Of a stretch of DNA of 64,000 nucleotides, positions 34,614-45,920 are shown one piece after another. Positions within the stretch are counted from its first letter, which is position 1. The number at the start of each line of letters is the position of its first letter. Location of the stretch: the NCBI RefSeq assembly GCF_021462225.1, contig NC_061797.1, positions 28,295,093 to 28,359,092 of the forward strand, given 5' to 3'. The stretch is from Girardinichthys multiradiatus (taxonomy: Eukaryota; Chordata; Actinopteri; Cyprinodontiformes; Goodeidae). The translations under genes and the position numbers were made by a program. A model generated the notes under the pieces. That model worked only from the letters and a program-made list of their open reading frames with translations, was not told the origin of the DNA and made no database searches.

Positions 34614-36100
34614 TTTGGTCCTTCATAGATCATGCAATCATATGCACTAAGTTAAGTAGGAATGAATTGCTATTTGTGTATCCGGTATTCATTCATGAAC
34701 GGGGGTAATTAAGGTACAAGCCTGGTTTGACTTTCTCTCTGAGGTCTACAGAAGGAAACTGTGTTCCAGAGAGTTCCCAGCAGAGACCCTGTCTCTAACA
34801 CGTCGAGTAGAGCAGTTTTCCCTGTCTGAAGGAAGGACCGTGGTTACAGCTGTAACGTGCAATTCGGCCGGCCGACAGAACGAGCCACCCCAACCCACAG
34901 CTACAGAGGTTAGCTGCAGTTAACCCTTTGTTCACTGTGGATACTTTCTTCGACTTCGTCACCTCGGACAACTTTTCCTCAGCACGGTTCACGTAAGAGG
35001 TTGTGTTTTGGAAAGAAAGAAGTAGTTTAGAATGAAATAATCTAAACATTTTTCATTTTATGACGTTAGGTTTTGTTTATGTTGAAAACTCAGCCATCTT
35101 ATTGCTAGCAGATTATCTGCTCAGCACATGTGCTCAGTTTGTGTTCTGTGTTTTTTTTATTTTATTTTTTAAAGTTAAGACAAACTTTATTTAAAGGGTG
35201 ATTTTAAACACAGAAGATTGGCCATAACGCGCCATCCACCCTTATGCATTATAACCCTTTTATTAATGGTATTTTAAAGGTGTGTGTTTGATTCTGATGA
35301 TGAGCTATAAGCTTCTTTTGTTAGCTCCAACCGCTAACAGCTAAGAACACGTGCTTGCCTGCTAAGATCATTTACCCAAAAAGGTTGTTAGTTTTCAATC
35401 TAGTAAAATAATATTTCCCAAAATATTATTTCACTAAACTTGATAACTAAGTAACACAATTAAACCAATTTCTCAAAGATTTGGTTCTTATTCAAAATAA
35501 TATTTCTTTAAATATTATTTTAATAAATAAAGGCAGCTAACACCGCTGAAAATTAGTCATCCAGAAGGTTGGTTTTATTCAGCAAATCATTCTTTAAAAT
35601 ATTATTTTATTAAAATAATGTTTTATCTGATCTTGCATTGTGAATGGTTGTCTAAAGGTATGCCAATAGTTGCCTAAGTTAATTCCAAGACTAACTTCAC
35701 TTCACTTCCAGATTCTTCAAGATAATCCTTGGTTCTCAAACATAAATAACATTGCATGGTAATTTTGTATCACTTTTTCGGTCATGGTTTTCAACCATTT
35801 TTGATCAACTTGTTTATATTGTACATAGCCCATTGGTCTTCCTTATTCATTCTGCTTGGTAGTTTAGTTGGGTTGTTTTAGTATAGTAAAGAGTTTGTTG
35901 ATTGAAATATGTTGGACTTTGAGTTGACTTATTTTTGTTAATAAATTCTTGTGTTTTAAGAAATTGTGTGAATTCATTCCATGTGTGTGCAGAGTTTTGC
36001 TGTTCAATAATGCCAGAGCTTGGCTCACCCCTTTCAATTTTGTCCTGATACCACCGCCTTATTGGGCTGGTATTCACAGGACAACCCTTAACAGACTGGA
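34614..36100. other. Unclassified repeat-like segment, possible LTR or element remnant
   Basis: The first part (34,730-35,000) is CpG-bearing and mixed in composition. The middle carries three ~90-base imperfect repeats with AATAATATT hairpins (listed separately). The 3' part has a canonical AATAAA at 35,940-35,945 followed by a GT-rich GTGTTTTAAG...GTGTG stretch, as in a polyadenylation region. This order (GC-leaning 5' part, AATAAA near the 3' end) would suit a solo LTR, but I find no matching TG...CA termini or target duplication, and no coding remnants. Identity is open. Confidence 0.3.
35370..35625. repeat. Three imperfect ~90-bp tandem units with AATAATATT hairpins
   Basis: Units are marked by an AGGTTG/GATTTGGTT-like lead followed by an inverted AATAATATT...AATATTATT pair: hairpin 1 at 35,405-35,431, hairpin 2 at 35,494-35,521, and a rearranged third copy at about 35,585-35,620. 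Spacing is about 89-91 bases. Confidence 0.6.
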
Positions 36101-36342
36101 ATATTATTTAATAAAATATTAAAATATTAATATTAAATATTAAATAATATATTCATTTTCATTATTAAAACACTGTTCAGGTGGATGGCCATGTCTTGTT
36201 AGGTTTGCAATAGTGAAAAACACATTCCATTGATGATGAACTAAATAGTTTTTGTGAGATGTTTAAAGTTTGGTATATTGTTTTATAACCTGTATTCTAA
36301 TGCTCTTTAACAACTATATGATGTTTTCATAGATCAGCTATT

Positions 36343-36582
36343 CAATAATAATCATCTTTATTGGTCATTGCACATGTACATTACAACGAAATTTGTCCTC
36401 TGCATTTAACCCATCACTTACAGGGAGCAGTGGGCTACCTTTGTGCGGTGCCCGGGGAGCATTCTGGGGCTAAGGGTCTTGCTCAGGGACCCAGAGTGGC
36501 AATCTGTGGGATACGAACTTGGCCCCTTGTGTCTCTTTTGGAACACAAACCTCCTGTTCTAACCACTAGGCCACCACTCCCC
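36343..36582 (-). mobile_element. tRNA-derived SINE
   Basis: Read on the minus strand, the element starts GGGGAGTGGTGGCCTAGTGG. It contains an A-box match TGGCCTAGTGG (about 36,564-36,574) and a B-box-like AGTTCGTATCC about 50 bases later, then a body with GAGCAAGACCCTTAGCCCC and a GTTAAATGCAGAGGAC segment, and ends with AATAAAGATGATTATT. Internal RNA polymerase III promoter boxes followed by an unrelated body and short A/T tail define a tRNA-derived SINE. It is near full length. The plus-strand 80-codon frame across it is spurious. Confidence 0.75.
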
Positions 36583-36790
36583 TTTTCAGGACTTTATTTC
36601 TAAATATGTTGATAACAGGTAAACATGTATTACTTACTTTTCAATTATGCTCCCCTTTGCATTGGTCTATCACCTAAAATCCTAAATAAATACACTGAAG
36701 ATGGTTGAAAAAAAGTATAAACACATTTCAGATTAGCTGCTTTGTGTATGTTTAAGTACAGAATATGAATACAAAGGTGGCTGTTAATTA

Positions 36791-36990
36791 CAGGTCCTTC
36801 TCAAATTATTAGCATATTGTGATAAAGTTCATTATTTTCCATAATGTCATGATGAAAATTTAACATTCATATATTTTAGATTCATTGCACACTAACTGAA
36901 ATATTTCAGGTCTTTTATTGTCTTAATGCGGATGATTTTGGCATACAGCTCATGAAAACCCAAAATTCCTATCTCACAAAATTTGCATAT
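36791..36990. repeat. Tc1 copy 1 left inverted repeat
   Basis: A 200-bp arm matching the reverse complement of 38,196-38,395 with about three mismatches. The length is typical of the IR/DR class of fish Tc1 elements, in which transposase binds an outer and an inner site in each arm. Confidence 0.95.
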
Positions 36991-37067
36991 TTCATCCAAC
37001 CAATAAAAGAAAAGTGTTTTTAATACAAAAAACGTCAACCTTCAAATAATCATGCACAGTTATGCAC

Positions 37068-38067
37068 TCAATACTTGGTCGGGAATCCTTTGGCAGAAAT
37101 GACTGCTTCAATGCGGCGTGGCATGGAGGCAATCAGCTTGTGGCACTGCTGATGTCTTATGGAGGCCCAGGATGCTTTGAAAGCGGCCTTTAGCTCATCC
37201 AGAGTGTTGGGTCTTGAGTCTCTCAACGTTCTCTTCACAATATCCCACAGATTCTCTTTGGGGTTCAGGTCAGGAGAGTTGGCAGGCCAATTGAGCACAG
37301 TGATACCATGGTCAGTAAACCATTTATCAGTGGTTTTGGCACTGTGAGCAGGTGCCAGGTCGTGCTGAAAAATGAAATCTTCATCTCCATAAAGCTTTTC
37401 AGCAGATGGAAGCATGAAGTGCTCCAAAATCTGCAAAAGCTGCAATGACCCTGCCCTTGATAAAACACAGTGGACCAACACCAGCAGCTGACACGGCACC
37501 CCAGACCATCACTGACTCTGGGTACTTGACACTGGACTTCTGGCATTTTGGCATTTCCTTCTCCCCAGTCTTCCTCCAGACTCTGGCTCCTTGATTTCCG
37601 AATGACATGCAGAATTTGCTCTCATCCGAAAAAAGTACTTTGGACCACTGAGCAACAGTCCAGTGCTGCTTCTCTGTAGCCCAGGTAAGGCGCTTCTGCC
37701 ACTGTTTCTGGTTCAAAAGTGGCTTGACCTGGGGAATGAGGCAATTGTAACCCATTTCCTGCACACGCCTGTGCACGGTGGCTCTGGATGTTTCTACTCC
37801 AGACTCAGTCCACTGCTTCCGCAGGTCCCCCAAGGTCTGGAATCGGCCCTTCTCCACAATCCTCCTCAGGGTCCGGTCACCTCTTCTCGTTGTGCAGCGT
37901 TTTCTGCCACACTTTTTCCTTCCCACAGACTTCCCACTGAGGTGCCTTGATACAGCACTCTGGGAACAGCCTATTCGTTCAGAAATTTCTTTCTGTGTCG
38001 TACCCTCTTGCTTGAGGGTGTCAATAGTGGCCTTCTGGACAGCAGTCAGGTCGGCAGTCTTACCCAT
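37068..38067 (-). pseudogene. Tc1-like transposase, one frameshift (copy 1)
   Basis: The gene encodes a DD34E cut-and-paste transposase that binds the element's inverted repeats and moves it into TA sites. It begins MGKTADLTAVQKATID. The N-terminal half (37,399-38,067, 222 codons read) holds the paired-type helix-turn-helix region (EGTTQKEISERIGCSQSAVSRHL) and a basic GRKKCGRKR linker; the first catalytic Asp is in SDESKF at residue 148. A net 5-nt deletion around 37,432-37,440, compared with the homologous copy at 49.5-50.5 kb, throws the frame. The rest is readable in another phase (37,068-37,499), with the second Asp in QHDLAPAHS and the Glu in NPKENLW. The usual Ile before that Glu is Lys here. 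Total length is 1,000 nt against 1,005 in copy 2. Confidence 0.92.
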
Positions 38068-38195
38068 GATTGGGGTTTTGAGTGATGAACCAGGCTGGGA
38101 GTTTTAAAGGCCTCAGGAATCTTTTGCAGGTGTTTAGAGTCAACTCGTTGATTCAGATGATTAGGTTCATAGCTCGTTTAGAGACCCTTTTAATG

Positions 38196-38395
38196 ATATG
38201 CTAATTTTGTGAGATAGGAATTTTGGGTTTTCATGAGCTGTATGCCAAAATCATCCGTATTAAGACAATAAAAGACCTGAAATATTTCAGTTAGTGTGCA
38301 ATGAATCTAAAATATATGAATGTTAAATTTTCATCATGACATTATGGAAAATAATGAACTTTATCACAATATGCTAATATTTTGAGAAGGACCTG
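38196..38395. repeat. Tc1 copy 1 right inverted repeat
   Basis: A 200-bp arm, complement of 36,791-36,990. It also corresponds to the right arm of the second copy at 50,600-50,799. Confidence 0.95.
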
Positions 38396-38397
38396 TA

Positions 38398-39110
38398 TTG
38401 CTGTAATTATCTGATTTACTGAGCAATAAAGTGACAGGTGCGTCTTTCAATTCCTGCAAACAGAAAGCAGCAGGAAGCTGGAAGCAAAGTTTGCAAATTG
38501 TAGAGAACAATCCATCTATAGGCATGGCAGGTTTTACTTCATTTATCAGAAGTGCACATTAATTGAGTCATCACTTATAAGTAGAATATAACATTACAAT
38601 GATAAAACCAGTTTAACTTGAAAAATTGCAAAATAAACAAAAACAGCAAAATCAGATCACACAACAACTGCGATGGTCATAATACTGACATTGAGTGCAG
38701 AAACAAATGCTGCCTGCTTTTTGTGTTCTTAAGGCCTAAACACAAAAAGAATTAAGCGTACAATGGTCAACACAGGATGTTGTCAATTTCAGGGCTACAT
38801 AAGAAAAAAGAAAGCGCAACAATGGTGTTAAGCGATCGAGACCTATAGAGTTGGGTGTAAAGAGGTGTGAGTCTAAGCTAGTCAGCAGACATTAAGAGAG
38901 CAGAGAGGCAGGAGAGCTTGGGGAACTAGTGAGTCATGGAGGCATCTCTACAGAGAAAACCTTGGTATCCTCCAACAGAGGAAACAAGCTTAGTGGTTGG
39001 AGGATAGATCTTTTTTTTCTTTGCCACAGTTAATTTTCAAATCTCCAACATCCTATGGCTGTCTGTTTTTCTTTTTTCTTTCTTTTATTCGTTTTTCTTT
39101 TTTTTAAATG
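38398..39110. other. AT-rich non-coding DNA ending in pyrimidine tract
   Basis: No gene or repeat family recognised. A TTTTTCTTTTTTC-type pyrimidine tract occupies about 39,066-39,107. Confidence 0.5.
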
Positions 39111-39420
39111 AAACTGGAGCTTGGGCGGTGATAGTGATAGATGGCTCAGCGCTCTAACACTTTATCCAATCCGGTGCAGATTTCATCCAATAAAGAATCA
39201 CTTGTGCACTCTCAAACTAAATGGAAGTCAGGCAGCGGAGAGAAAGGGGCTGCCGTGTGTTTCTGAGCTGCGAAAATCAAATTTTCTTAAAGCTGCCGCA
39301 GCACTGGCTGGCGGAAAAGGCAGCAACAGCCATGACTGGCCGGGGCCACTACATCTGCACACACAATTTAATCCATCACAGAGCGCTTGACACCATATCA
39401 ATCAACCTTTCATCAGTATG
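39111..39420. promoter_or_regulatory. Candidate conserved non-coding element
   Basis: A mixed-composition, CpG-retaining island between AT-rich flanks: CTTGGGCGGTGATAG, CCAATCCGGTGCAG, GCTGCCGCAGC, CCGGGGCC, then CACAATTTAATCCATC and CACCATATCAATCAACC. Two overlapping plus-strand frames (89 and 86 codons) use the same bases in different phases and are rejected as genes. Enhancer role is inferred. Confidence 0.38.
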
Positions 39421-40370
39421 CCCCCCACCCCACAAAAAACTGGAAAAAAAACAATATTCCTATTCAATCATTTCTGACTGAACCAGGCCTGCAACCTGGT
39501 GACCAGTGGGGAGCTCCGAACTCCTGCTGGTTCAGAAATCTTTTTTCATGAGCATGGACCTTAAGGTAAAACATTTAGCTTTCGTTTTTTTTTTTTTTCC
39601 ATATTAGACAAACATATGCTATCAAATCATTTTTCTTTCTTTAGTTTTTACTGTACAAGCCACCACCTCTTCACCTTACCCCCATTGTCCTTTGTTCCGG
39701 GAATATGGTCCATCTTACCCTCTCTGTATCCCACAGGCCATGGCTCCAATGGCCTATGATTTATAATTCATAGAGGCCGCTTTTATATGGGACCTCCGTC
39801 TACCTGATACTGCGCCACTGGGCCTGTCCTGGGACGGTGGGAGGGGGGCTCTTCATTACGCCTGGCACCGGAGCACTAACATGACACCCGCTCTTTGAAG
39901 CACCATCGCTGCATATAAATTGGACATAATAATCTATTTTTCCCTGTCAAGGCACAGAGTCATGTTCCCGAAACAATGCTATTTATTTAATTCCCCCCTG
40001 ATCGGCCATTTTGTTTCTCTCAATCTTTCGGCACATTTGTTTTTTACTGCTGCTCTTCAAGAGAAACCTGAACTAACAACTACTTTTCTCACTTTTAACT
40101 GAACTTTTTATTTAGCATTTAAGCCTAAGTCTTTTCGTGGACCTATATGACCAGTTTCTTTCTTCCTCCAGGACCTGTAAAGCTCAGGTCTCTGGAAATC
40201 CACATTACTTCCTTTCTGTTTTGCTCTGTGCTCTGACCTCACTGATTCCCGGAAAGGTCTCTGACCCAGGCTCCGCTCCGTACTCCGTGCTCCTGGCCTA
40301 GGGCTCTGCTTGGCCTCCATGCTCTACTGGCTCCCTAAACCCTGTTGAGGCTCCAAAAGGCCAAACACTG
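39421..40370. other. Non-coding DNA with mixed patches
   Basis: A GC-leaning patch at about 39,690-39,910 (GGCCATGGCTCC, GGCCGCTTTTATATGGGACC, CACCGGAGC) may be a further conserved element. No protein-like frame is present. Confidence 0.35.
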
Positions 40371-40374
40371 TAGT

Positions 40375-41140
40375 TACTGTGGATGCCCCACCACCCACCA
40401 GCGTTTTTGGCAACTGAGAGGCATGTGGGGTGAATGAAAGATTGTCAGATTGCCAAAAGCTGCTAAAATGACAAAGAGCAGCTCAGTCTGGATCAGACGT
40501 GTTTTATTGTTGTTGTTACTAAGTGTTCCTGACTAATTATTCCTCCCTGATTTCCATATCAATGGGCATAAGAAGGGTAAGTCAAGGAGTGCTGGGTTAA
40601 GCGTGTGCCTAACCTTGGGGAGTGTAGAGGCCTTCAACCCCACAACAAACAGAACATCACCAGCTCCCACGAGCCCCCTAACATTCCCCGCATTGCCAGA
40701 ACCCACAACACAAGCATGGCACCCCCTGGTGCTTTAGTCCAATAAAAAGACAAAAAGAATGGAAGACAGACGGGTTGTTTGGGCAAAGGGGGTGGGTGTG
40801 CAGGATGGGCACAGAGGAGCTCTCTTTCAAATCAGCGGGTTGCCCCTGGATTATTTCAGTTGTAACACAAACCCACGCTCCATGGAGATCATTTAGGCAA
40901 TTATCAAGAACAAGGCCGGCTGCAGTGTTGAACAGCTCACTTCAAAGGCCTACACCAGATGAACAGTTACAGCACACTGGTCAATTTCCATACAAGCCAA
41001 CCCTCCTTCCCTGCTCCCCTTCACTCACTCCTCTTCTGCGTATGCCCCCAGGCTTTTTGACCATAGTAATGAACATAACACCCACAAACCCACCCCAAAC
41101 ACAGACTCTGAGATACTGTATGATGAGACGTCCATGATGA
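40375..41140. other. Non-coding DNA, mixed composition
   Basis: Sequence around 40,380-40,600 is word-rich (CACCCACCAGCG, GACTAATTATTCC) and could be regulatory. A 120-codon plus-strand frame at 40,775-41,137 is not a recognised protein and overlaps minus-strand frames of similar length, so I treat it as chance. Confidence 0.35.
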
Positions 41141-42379
41141 GCTCTCGCCACTGTCCCTTTGAACCACAAAGAAAAGCAAGCCACAGTGAAGGATACAAAT
41201 GCCTGCAAGACACTTGCTTATGTTTGCTTTTATCAGCTGGATAGAAATGAAAGTTTTTATATTCTGAACATGCAGAATATTTATTTCTATTATGGAAAAA
41301 CTGATGCGAGAGTTCACATAGAACAAATACACTTTTATAGTCAGAAGGTTAAGGTAAAGACTTGGGATTTGGACTGTCTTACAAGAACAATTAAATTGTA
41401 AAAATGCTCACTTGGAAGCAAAGTAATGGCTTAAGATTTCTGTTTATATATAGGAATTTCTTTTAGTTTTGACACTAATAAAAAGTTGTGAAGTTAAGGA
41501 TTGTTTAAAAATAAAAATGAGGAAAAATGGGGAAGAGTTCTTTTCAGCTACTTTTACTCTGATACCCCTAAACAAATTTCAGTGCAACCATTTGCATTTT
41601 GAATAAACTTAGTAAATCCAGCTGTTCTGTGAAGGCCCCAGATGTTAGACAACATTAGAGAGCAAACAACATCATGGAGACCAAATAACAAACCAGACAG
41701 GACAGGGATTACATTTTTGAGAAATTGTAAACAGGGCTAAGTCATATAACAATGTCCCAAGATATCTCACTGTGCACTGTTCAATACACCATGCAAAAAT
41801 GGTAAAAATATGGCCAAATTCGTACCTCCTTGTTTTCTTTACTATATGCTCGACTGCAAAGAGTGTGTGACGTAAATTCTACCATCTGTACACACCCACT
41901 AGCTGACTCTATCTATGTCCGTGAGCAGCCCTAATTGTTGGGATTGCGTTGGCTGACGTGCTGACAGGACCAATAACACCCACAGTCAGAGGCTGGTGCC
42001 CAACACACAGCAGATAAAAAAAGCACTGGATCAAATTATCAGTAGAAGAAGGAAAAAACAACCACTTTTGTTTTTTCAAAAACAGTGAGGAGAGATTTGC
42101 TGTTTTCTTTATTTGGATAATTTGTCTGTCAGAGACAACAAGGATACAAAGCTGCATTGGTATTCTCTTGGGGAATGACTTAATTCTTTCTTTTCAGTTC
42201 TTTTCTTCTTCTCACCCTGTGAGCACATAATCACCGCTTAAGACACTGTGGTGAAAACTGTTCATCTCTGAGTATAATGTGAATGTTCAGCAGAGCTAAA
42301 AATAGTATGAATAGATGTACATGCTTCTCCATATGGTCAAAGCAGCTCTGATACATGAACAAGGAGAGGTATGTCAAGG
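41141..42379. other. AT-rich non-coding DNA
   Basis: No gene recognised. A CCCTAATTGTTGGGATTGCG patch at about 41,930-41,990 retains CpGs and has CCAATAAC words; the rest is ordinary AT-rich sequence. Confidence 0.45.
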
Positions 42380-43121
42380 CCTTATTCCACAACTGCCGAA
42401 AACACACCCATCCTCCTAAAGTGACAGGTTGAGTTAGCAGAACTTCAATCAGAGAAGCAGCCTAGAAGACTATGGTAACTCTGGAGTGGCTGCAGAGATC
42501 CACAGCTCAGGTGAGGGAGAGAGAATGTGTTTGACAGAACCACTGCTGGTTGTGCACTGCACAAATGTGGCCTTTGTGAAACCGTGGTAAGAAGAAAGCC
42601 GCTGTTGAAAAAAAAACAATCAAATGTCCGATCTGCATTTTGGCTCAATGTCACCATGTATCACCCTGTACTTGATACAGCAAAGAAGGTAGACAAGGTT
42701 GTTTTTTCTTTGTGGTCTACATGCAAAAAGATATCTATGGATGAAATCTGGTAAAAACTGCAAAAGTCTTGAGAATGGGAAGGAAATTCCCTTTCCAGCA
42801 GAACAATGGTCCTAAACATACAGCCAAAGCAAAAAAGGTATTAGATCAAACCACATAACCCCAGAAAACTTGCAGGTGTAATTTGCACTGACAAGTGGTT
42901 ATGCAGAGTGTTGAATCAAAAGACTAAATACAAATGCACATCACACTTTTTTATTTGTAAAACAAAATTGAAATTCATGCATAATTTTTTTCATCCACTT
43001 TACAGTTAGTAATTACTTCGTCTCCACATACAGTCTCAGCATATTGCAATAAAGTTTGTGGTTGTATGTGGAGTACAAACTGTGAAAACGTTTAAGGGCT
43101 GAGTAATTTTGCAAGACCCTG
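42380..43121 (+). pseudogene. Decayed Tc1-like transposon, second subfamily (copy A)
   Basis: A plus-strand relic. From about 42,380 it matches the middle of a Tc1-like transposase: an ATG at 42,472 begins a VTLEWLQRSTAQ block, and further on RTTAGCALHKCGLCE and RRKPLLKK are readable. After about 42,740 an internal deletion joins the first catalytic region to the segment around TTTCCAGCAGAACAATGGTCC, which encodes the second Asp region (QQN/DN-type). The 3' arm follows and ends at 43,121 in CCCTG before a TA, in the pattern AATTTTGCAAGACCCTG. The 5' part, start codon and left arm are missing. It belongs to a different, older subfamily than the elements at 36.8 and 49.4 kb. The same subfamily recurs at 53.3 kb. 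Confidence 0.75.
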
Positions 43122-44264
43122 TATAAGAAAAACACCAAGAGTACAATTTTATTTTTCCTGTAATTAGAGATTCTACAGTAAGTAGAATTTTGAAAACTAT
43201 GCCTACTTTTCCTTCCAATTCACAGTTATGTACTACTTTACGATGGACTACATTTTTGGAACACATTCCGTATGTGATTAAAAATGTTTTAGGAAATTAA
43301 AATTTAAAAAAGCTGATGATTAATCGAATTATGTAGAAGTTATATTTCATTGCTGTACATCAATTCCCATTACTTATAATTAAAGGTATGCTGTCTCACT
43401 AAAATGCTTCCATCGCCAGGTTGTCTTTGTCAGTAGGACAAAGAAAAACTAAACTGAAAAATCTGTCTTAACAGGAGTTTCTTTATACTGTGTTGGCTTC
43501 TCTAGTCATACTTTAAAAGCCCAGTTTTTCTGTCTCTCGTGGGTATTTTTGCACACACGCACAGACACCAATGCAGCAATCTCTTAAACCACGGAGTTTC
43601 TAATCAAACTGGGTCATGTTTTAGTGTAAAGATCCAAGACAAACATACAAGCAACCAGATCCCTCACTCAAGATAGAGTTTCTAATCATGCACTATAAAT
43701 TATTCAGCCCCTGAAAAATCTGCCCTCCCTAAAAGTTTATTGATGTAGTACAGACACTGTCAGACTGGTGACATGGATATGGACACTACCATCAAAGTTC
43801 GGAAGGAGCCACGGGGTGAGGCAAGAGGTTGGCCCAGGGTCAGAACACAAACTATGGATACCCATCGCATCCGCTAAGGGGAAGAACCTTAACTATGGAC
43901 TCAATCGATTGACTTTGAGGATATGGAGAAGCAGAAACATAAGAGCCAACATAATGAGACAGAAAAGTAAATTGAGGGGAAAAAAGAGATCAAACAACTG
44001 CAGGAGAAACTGACAAGACAAAAATACAGGAAATTCAAACAAGCAATTGATTTTCAGATAGATATGCAATTAATTGTGTGAACTTCAATACAAATATTAA
44101 ATCAGCACAGTACCTTCTTCTGTGCTTAAGAAAATAAGGTACATTATAAACCTTTAAGTGGTTAAAATTTTACAATGTTAAATGTATTTTCAACCAAAAG
44201 TAGCACTAACACTTATGAGGCAGCATAGAAAGTTTTTATAGACTGAAGTTACCCAAAAAATAGA
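43122..44264. other. AT-rich non-coding DNA
   Basis: No supported gene. An 81-codon Arg/Lys-rich frame at 43,768-44,013 has no recognised domain. Confidence 0.45.
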
Positions 44265-45000
44265 ATTGAATAGAATTATGCTTTATTGTCCCTCCACAGA
44301 CAGAAAAATTAGCAATAGTAATAAAATTAAGATGGGGACTGTACAGTAAGATCAATTATACAACGTAAGACAAGGGTTATTAAAAAAGGCATATGCAAAT
44401 TTTAATGATGTGAAAAATAATATAAAAACTTATATTTGTGCAAAAATACACTGTTTACATAATATGGAGCAATGCAAAGAATAGCAGGAATGTTAACAGT
44501 TTGCTGGGAGCAGTGATGGTTATACAGTCTAACAGCTGTTGGGAGGAAGGAACTATGATAGCACTCCTTTGTGCATTTAGGATGCAGCAATCTGTCACTA
44601 AAAGAACTCTCCAGTTCTTCATGTATGGGGATGGAGATGTTGTCAAAGAGTTGTCACACATCACCTGCACTGGGTCGAGGGTGCATCCTAGGACAGATCT
44701 GGACTTCCCAATGAAATTATCAAATTGTTTCTTCTCAGGTGATGATAAATTGCTGCTCCAACAAACAACACCATAGACGATGGGTAATCTCATCACAGAG
44801 TCAAAACCCCTGCACTTCAAAATACCTCTGTCTCTTTAGAAGGTAGAGTCTTCTCTGACCCTTCCTGTAAAGGGCATCAGTGTTGTGGCTCTAGTCCAGT
44901 TTATTGCTCAGGTATACACCAAGGTACTTATTAAAGTCCACTATCTCAGTGTCTGTTCCCTGGATGTTCACTGATGTCAGTGTGGTTGGTCTGTGCCTAC
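44265..45000 (-). mobile_element. 3' remnant of a CR1/L2/Rex1-like LINE (second copy)
   Basis: Minus-strand relic paralogous to 10,830-11,520. One frame (44,455-44,820) reads VYGVVCWSSNLSSPEKK and LGCTLDPVQV. Another phase (44,402-44,590) reads HPKCTKECYHSSFLPTAVRLYNHHCSQ, the conserved end of the LINE polyprotein. The 3' UTR runs to about 44,265, where GGGACAATAAAGCATAATTC on the minus strand is followed by ATTCT-type repeats, a plausible LINE tail. Only the C-terminus survives. Confidence 0.7.
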
Positions 45001-45750
45001 AGTATAAAACCGTAACACATTTTTGAGCATATAGGATTACACTAGTGTAATAGCAGAGGAATTTATTTAAAGGCTATTATCACATCTTTAACTGAGATAA
45101 TCTAATTATATATTTTATTCAAAGCATGTGTCTGATTATCATTGATAGTTCTATATATCTAAGATAAAATCCCAAATATATTAAATGTATTTAAAAAAGT
45201 GAGAATTTCTATATATTTTGTGTTGAATGGAGCTGTTTTTATGAGTTAGATAAAAAGAAAAAAATGTCATCTTTGTAAAGATATGTGTCTGTAAGTATAA
45301 TCACTGAATATTTGTAGATAGAAGGCTGTTGTACTTTAAGACAGAGATTCTGTTATCTCTGCCAGCTCATTTATGTCTTTGGTAAATAATAAGTTATGTC
45401 GGGATGGCTGGTGACCTATATGAAGCAATCAAATGTCCTTACAACGTTACAGATGTATGTGTACCGTACACATACAAACTAATGCAAGATCTACCCGTGT
45501 GTAAATTGTAGGTTACCTTATGATCTCTCCTTCAATATGTTGATATGTCACTGTAGTACACACCTTGTTTATAATTGATAATGTATGAGACTGTGTGTGG
45601 AAGAAAGTTTAAATTCTTTTACTCATGAGTGTTGCTGGACATAAAGCCTTTCTGGGACACTAAATCTAAATATAACTAAAGTTCTGACCAAAAATTCCAC
45701 TCTCATTTATTTTTAATGATCTTTTAAACACAAGAATTTACTCTAGGGGT
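45001..45750. other. AT-rich non-coding DNA
   Basis: No frame over 60 codons. A short near-palindrome GTGTACCGTACAC-like word lies near 45,459-45,470. No repeat family recognised. Confidence 0.5.
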
Positions 45751-45897
45751 TTAGGGTTGCATGGTGGTGCGGTTGTTAGCATTGTTGCTTTGCAGGAAGA
45801 AAGTCATGTGTTCCAATTCTGGCTTGGGGTCTTTCTGTAAGGGGTTTGCATGTTCTCCAAGTTCTCTCCAGGTTCTTCTGGATTCCTCCTACCAGGG
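45751..45897 (+). mobile_element. Truncated SINE-like repeat with degenerate pol III boxes
   Basis: Begins GGTTGCATGGTGGTGCGG, has an A-box-like GTTGTTAGCATTGTTGC, a degenerate B-box-like TGTTCCAATTCTGG, and then GGGGTTTGCATGTTCTCC. The same family, in the opposite orientation and longer, is present at 46,795-47,155. This copy stops after about 145 bases, immediately before the hairpin at 45,921. Confidence 0.55.
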
Positions 45898-45920
45898 CTG
45901 CCCCAAGACATATATGTAAA

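Larger units (their letters stand above)
36791..38395 (-). mobile_element. Tc1-like DNA transposon, copy 1 (complete ends, frameshifted transposase)
   Basis: A 1,605-bp element flanked by the expected TA duplication (36,789-36,790 and 38,396-38,397). It starts CAGGTCCTTCTCAAA and ends with the complement. The two arms are 200 bp each (36,791-36,990; 38,196-38,395) and differ at only about three positions, so the insertion is young. Between them a minus-strand transposase gene runs from 38,067 to 37,068. Only one defect in the gene is evident: a net 5-nt loss at about 37,432-37,440. Intact arms mean the copy could still be mobilised in trans by a related active transposase (inference). Confidence 0.95.

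Noticed and set aside
34614..36100. Firm call of an endogenous retrovirus or solo LTR
   Set aside because: AATAAA and composition are suggestive, but no TG...CA ends, target duplication, primer-binding site or coding remnant could be found.
36343..36582. tRNA gene on the minus strand
   Set aside because: A- and B-box matches exist but there is no cloverleaf or acceptor pairing; the rest is SINE body and tail.
37663..38107. Plus-strand frames of 95-109 codons
   Set aside because: Antisense of the Tc1 transposase. The same peptides recur antisense to copy 2 at 49,478-49,922, which shows they are shadows of the transposon.
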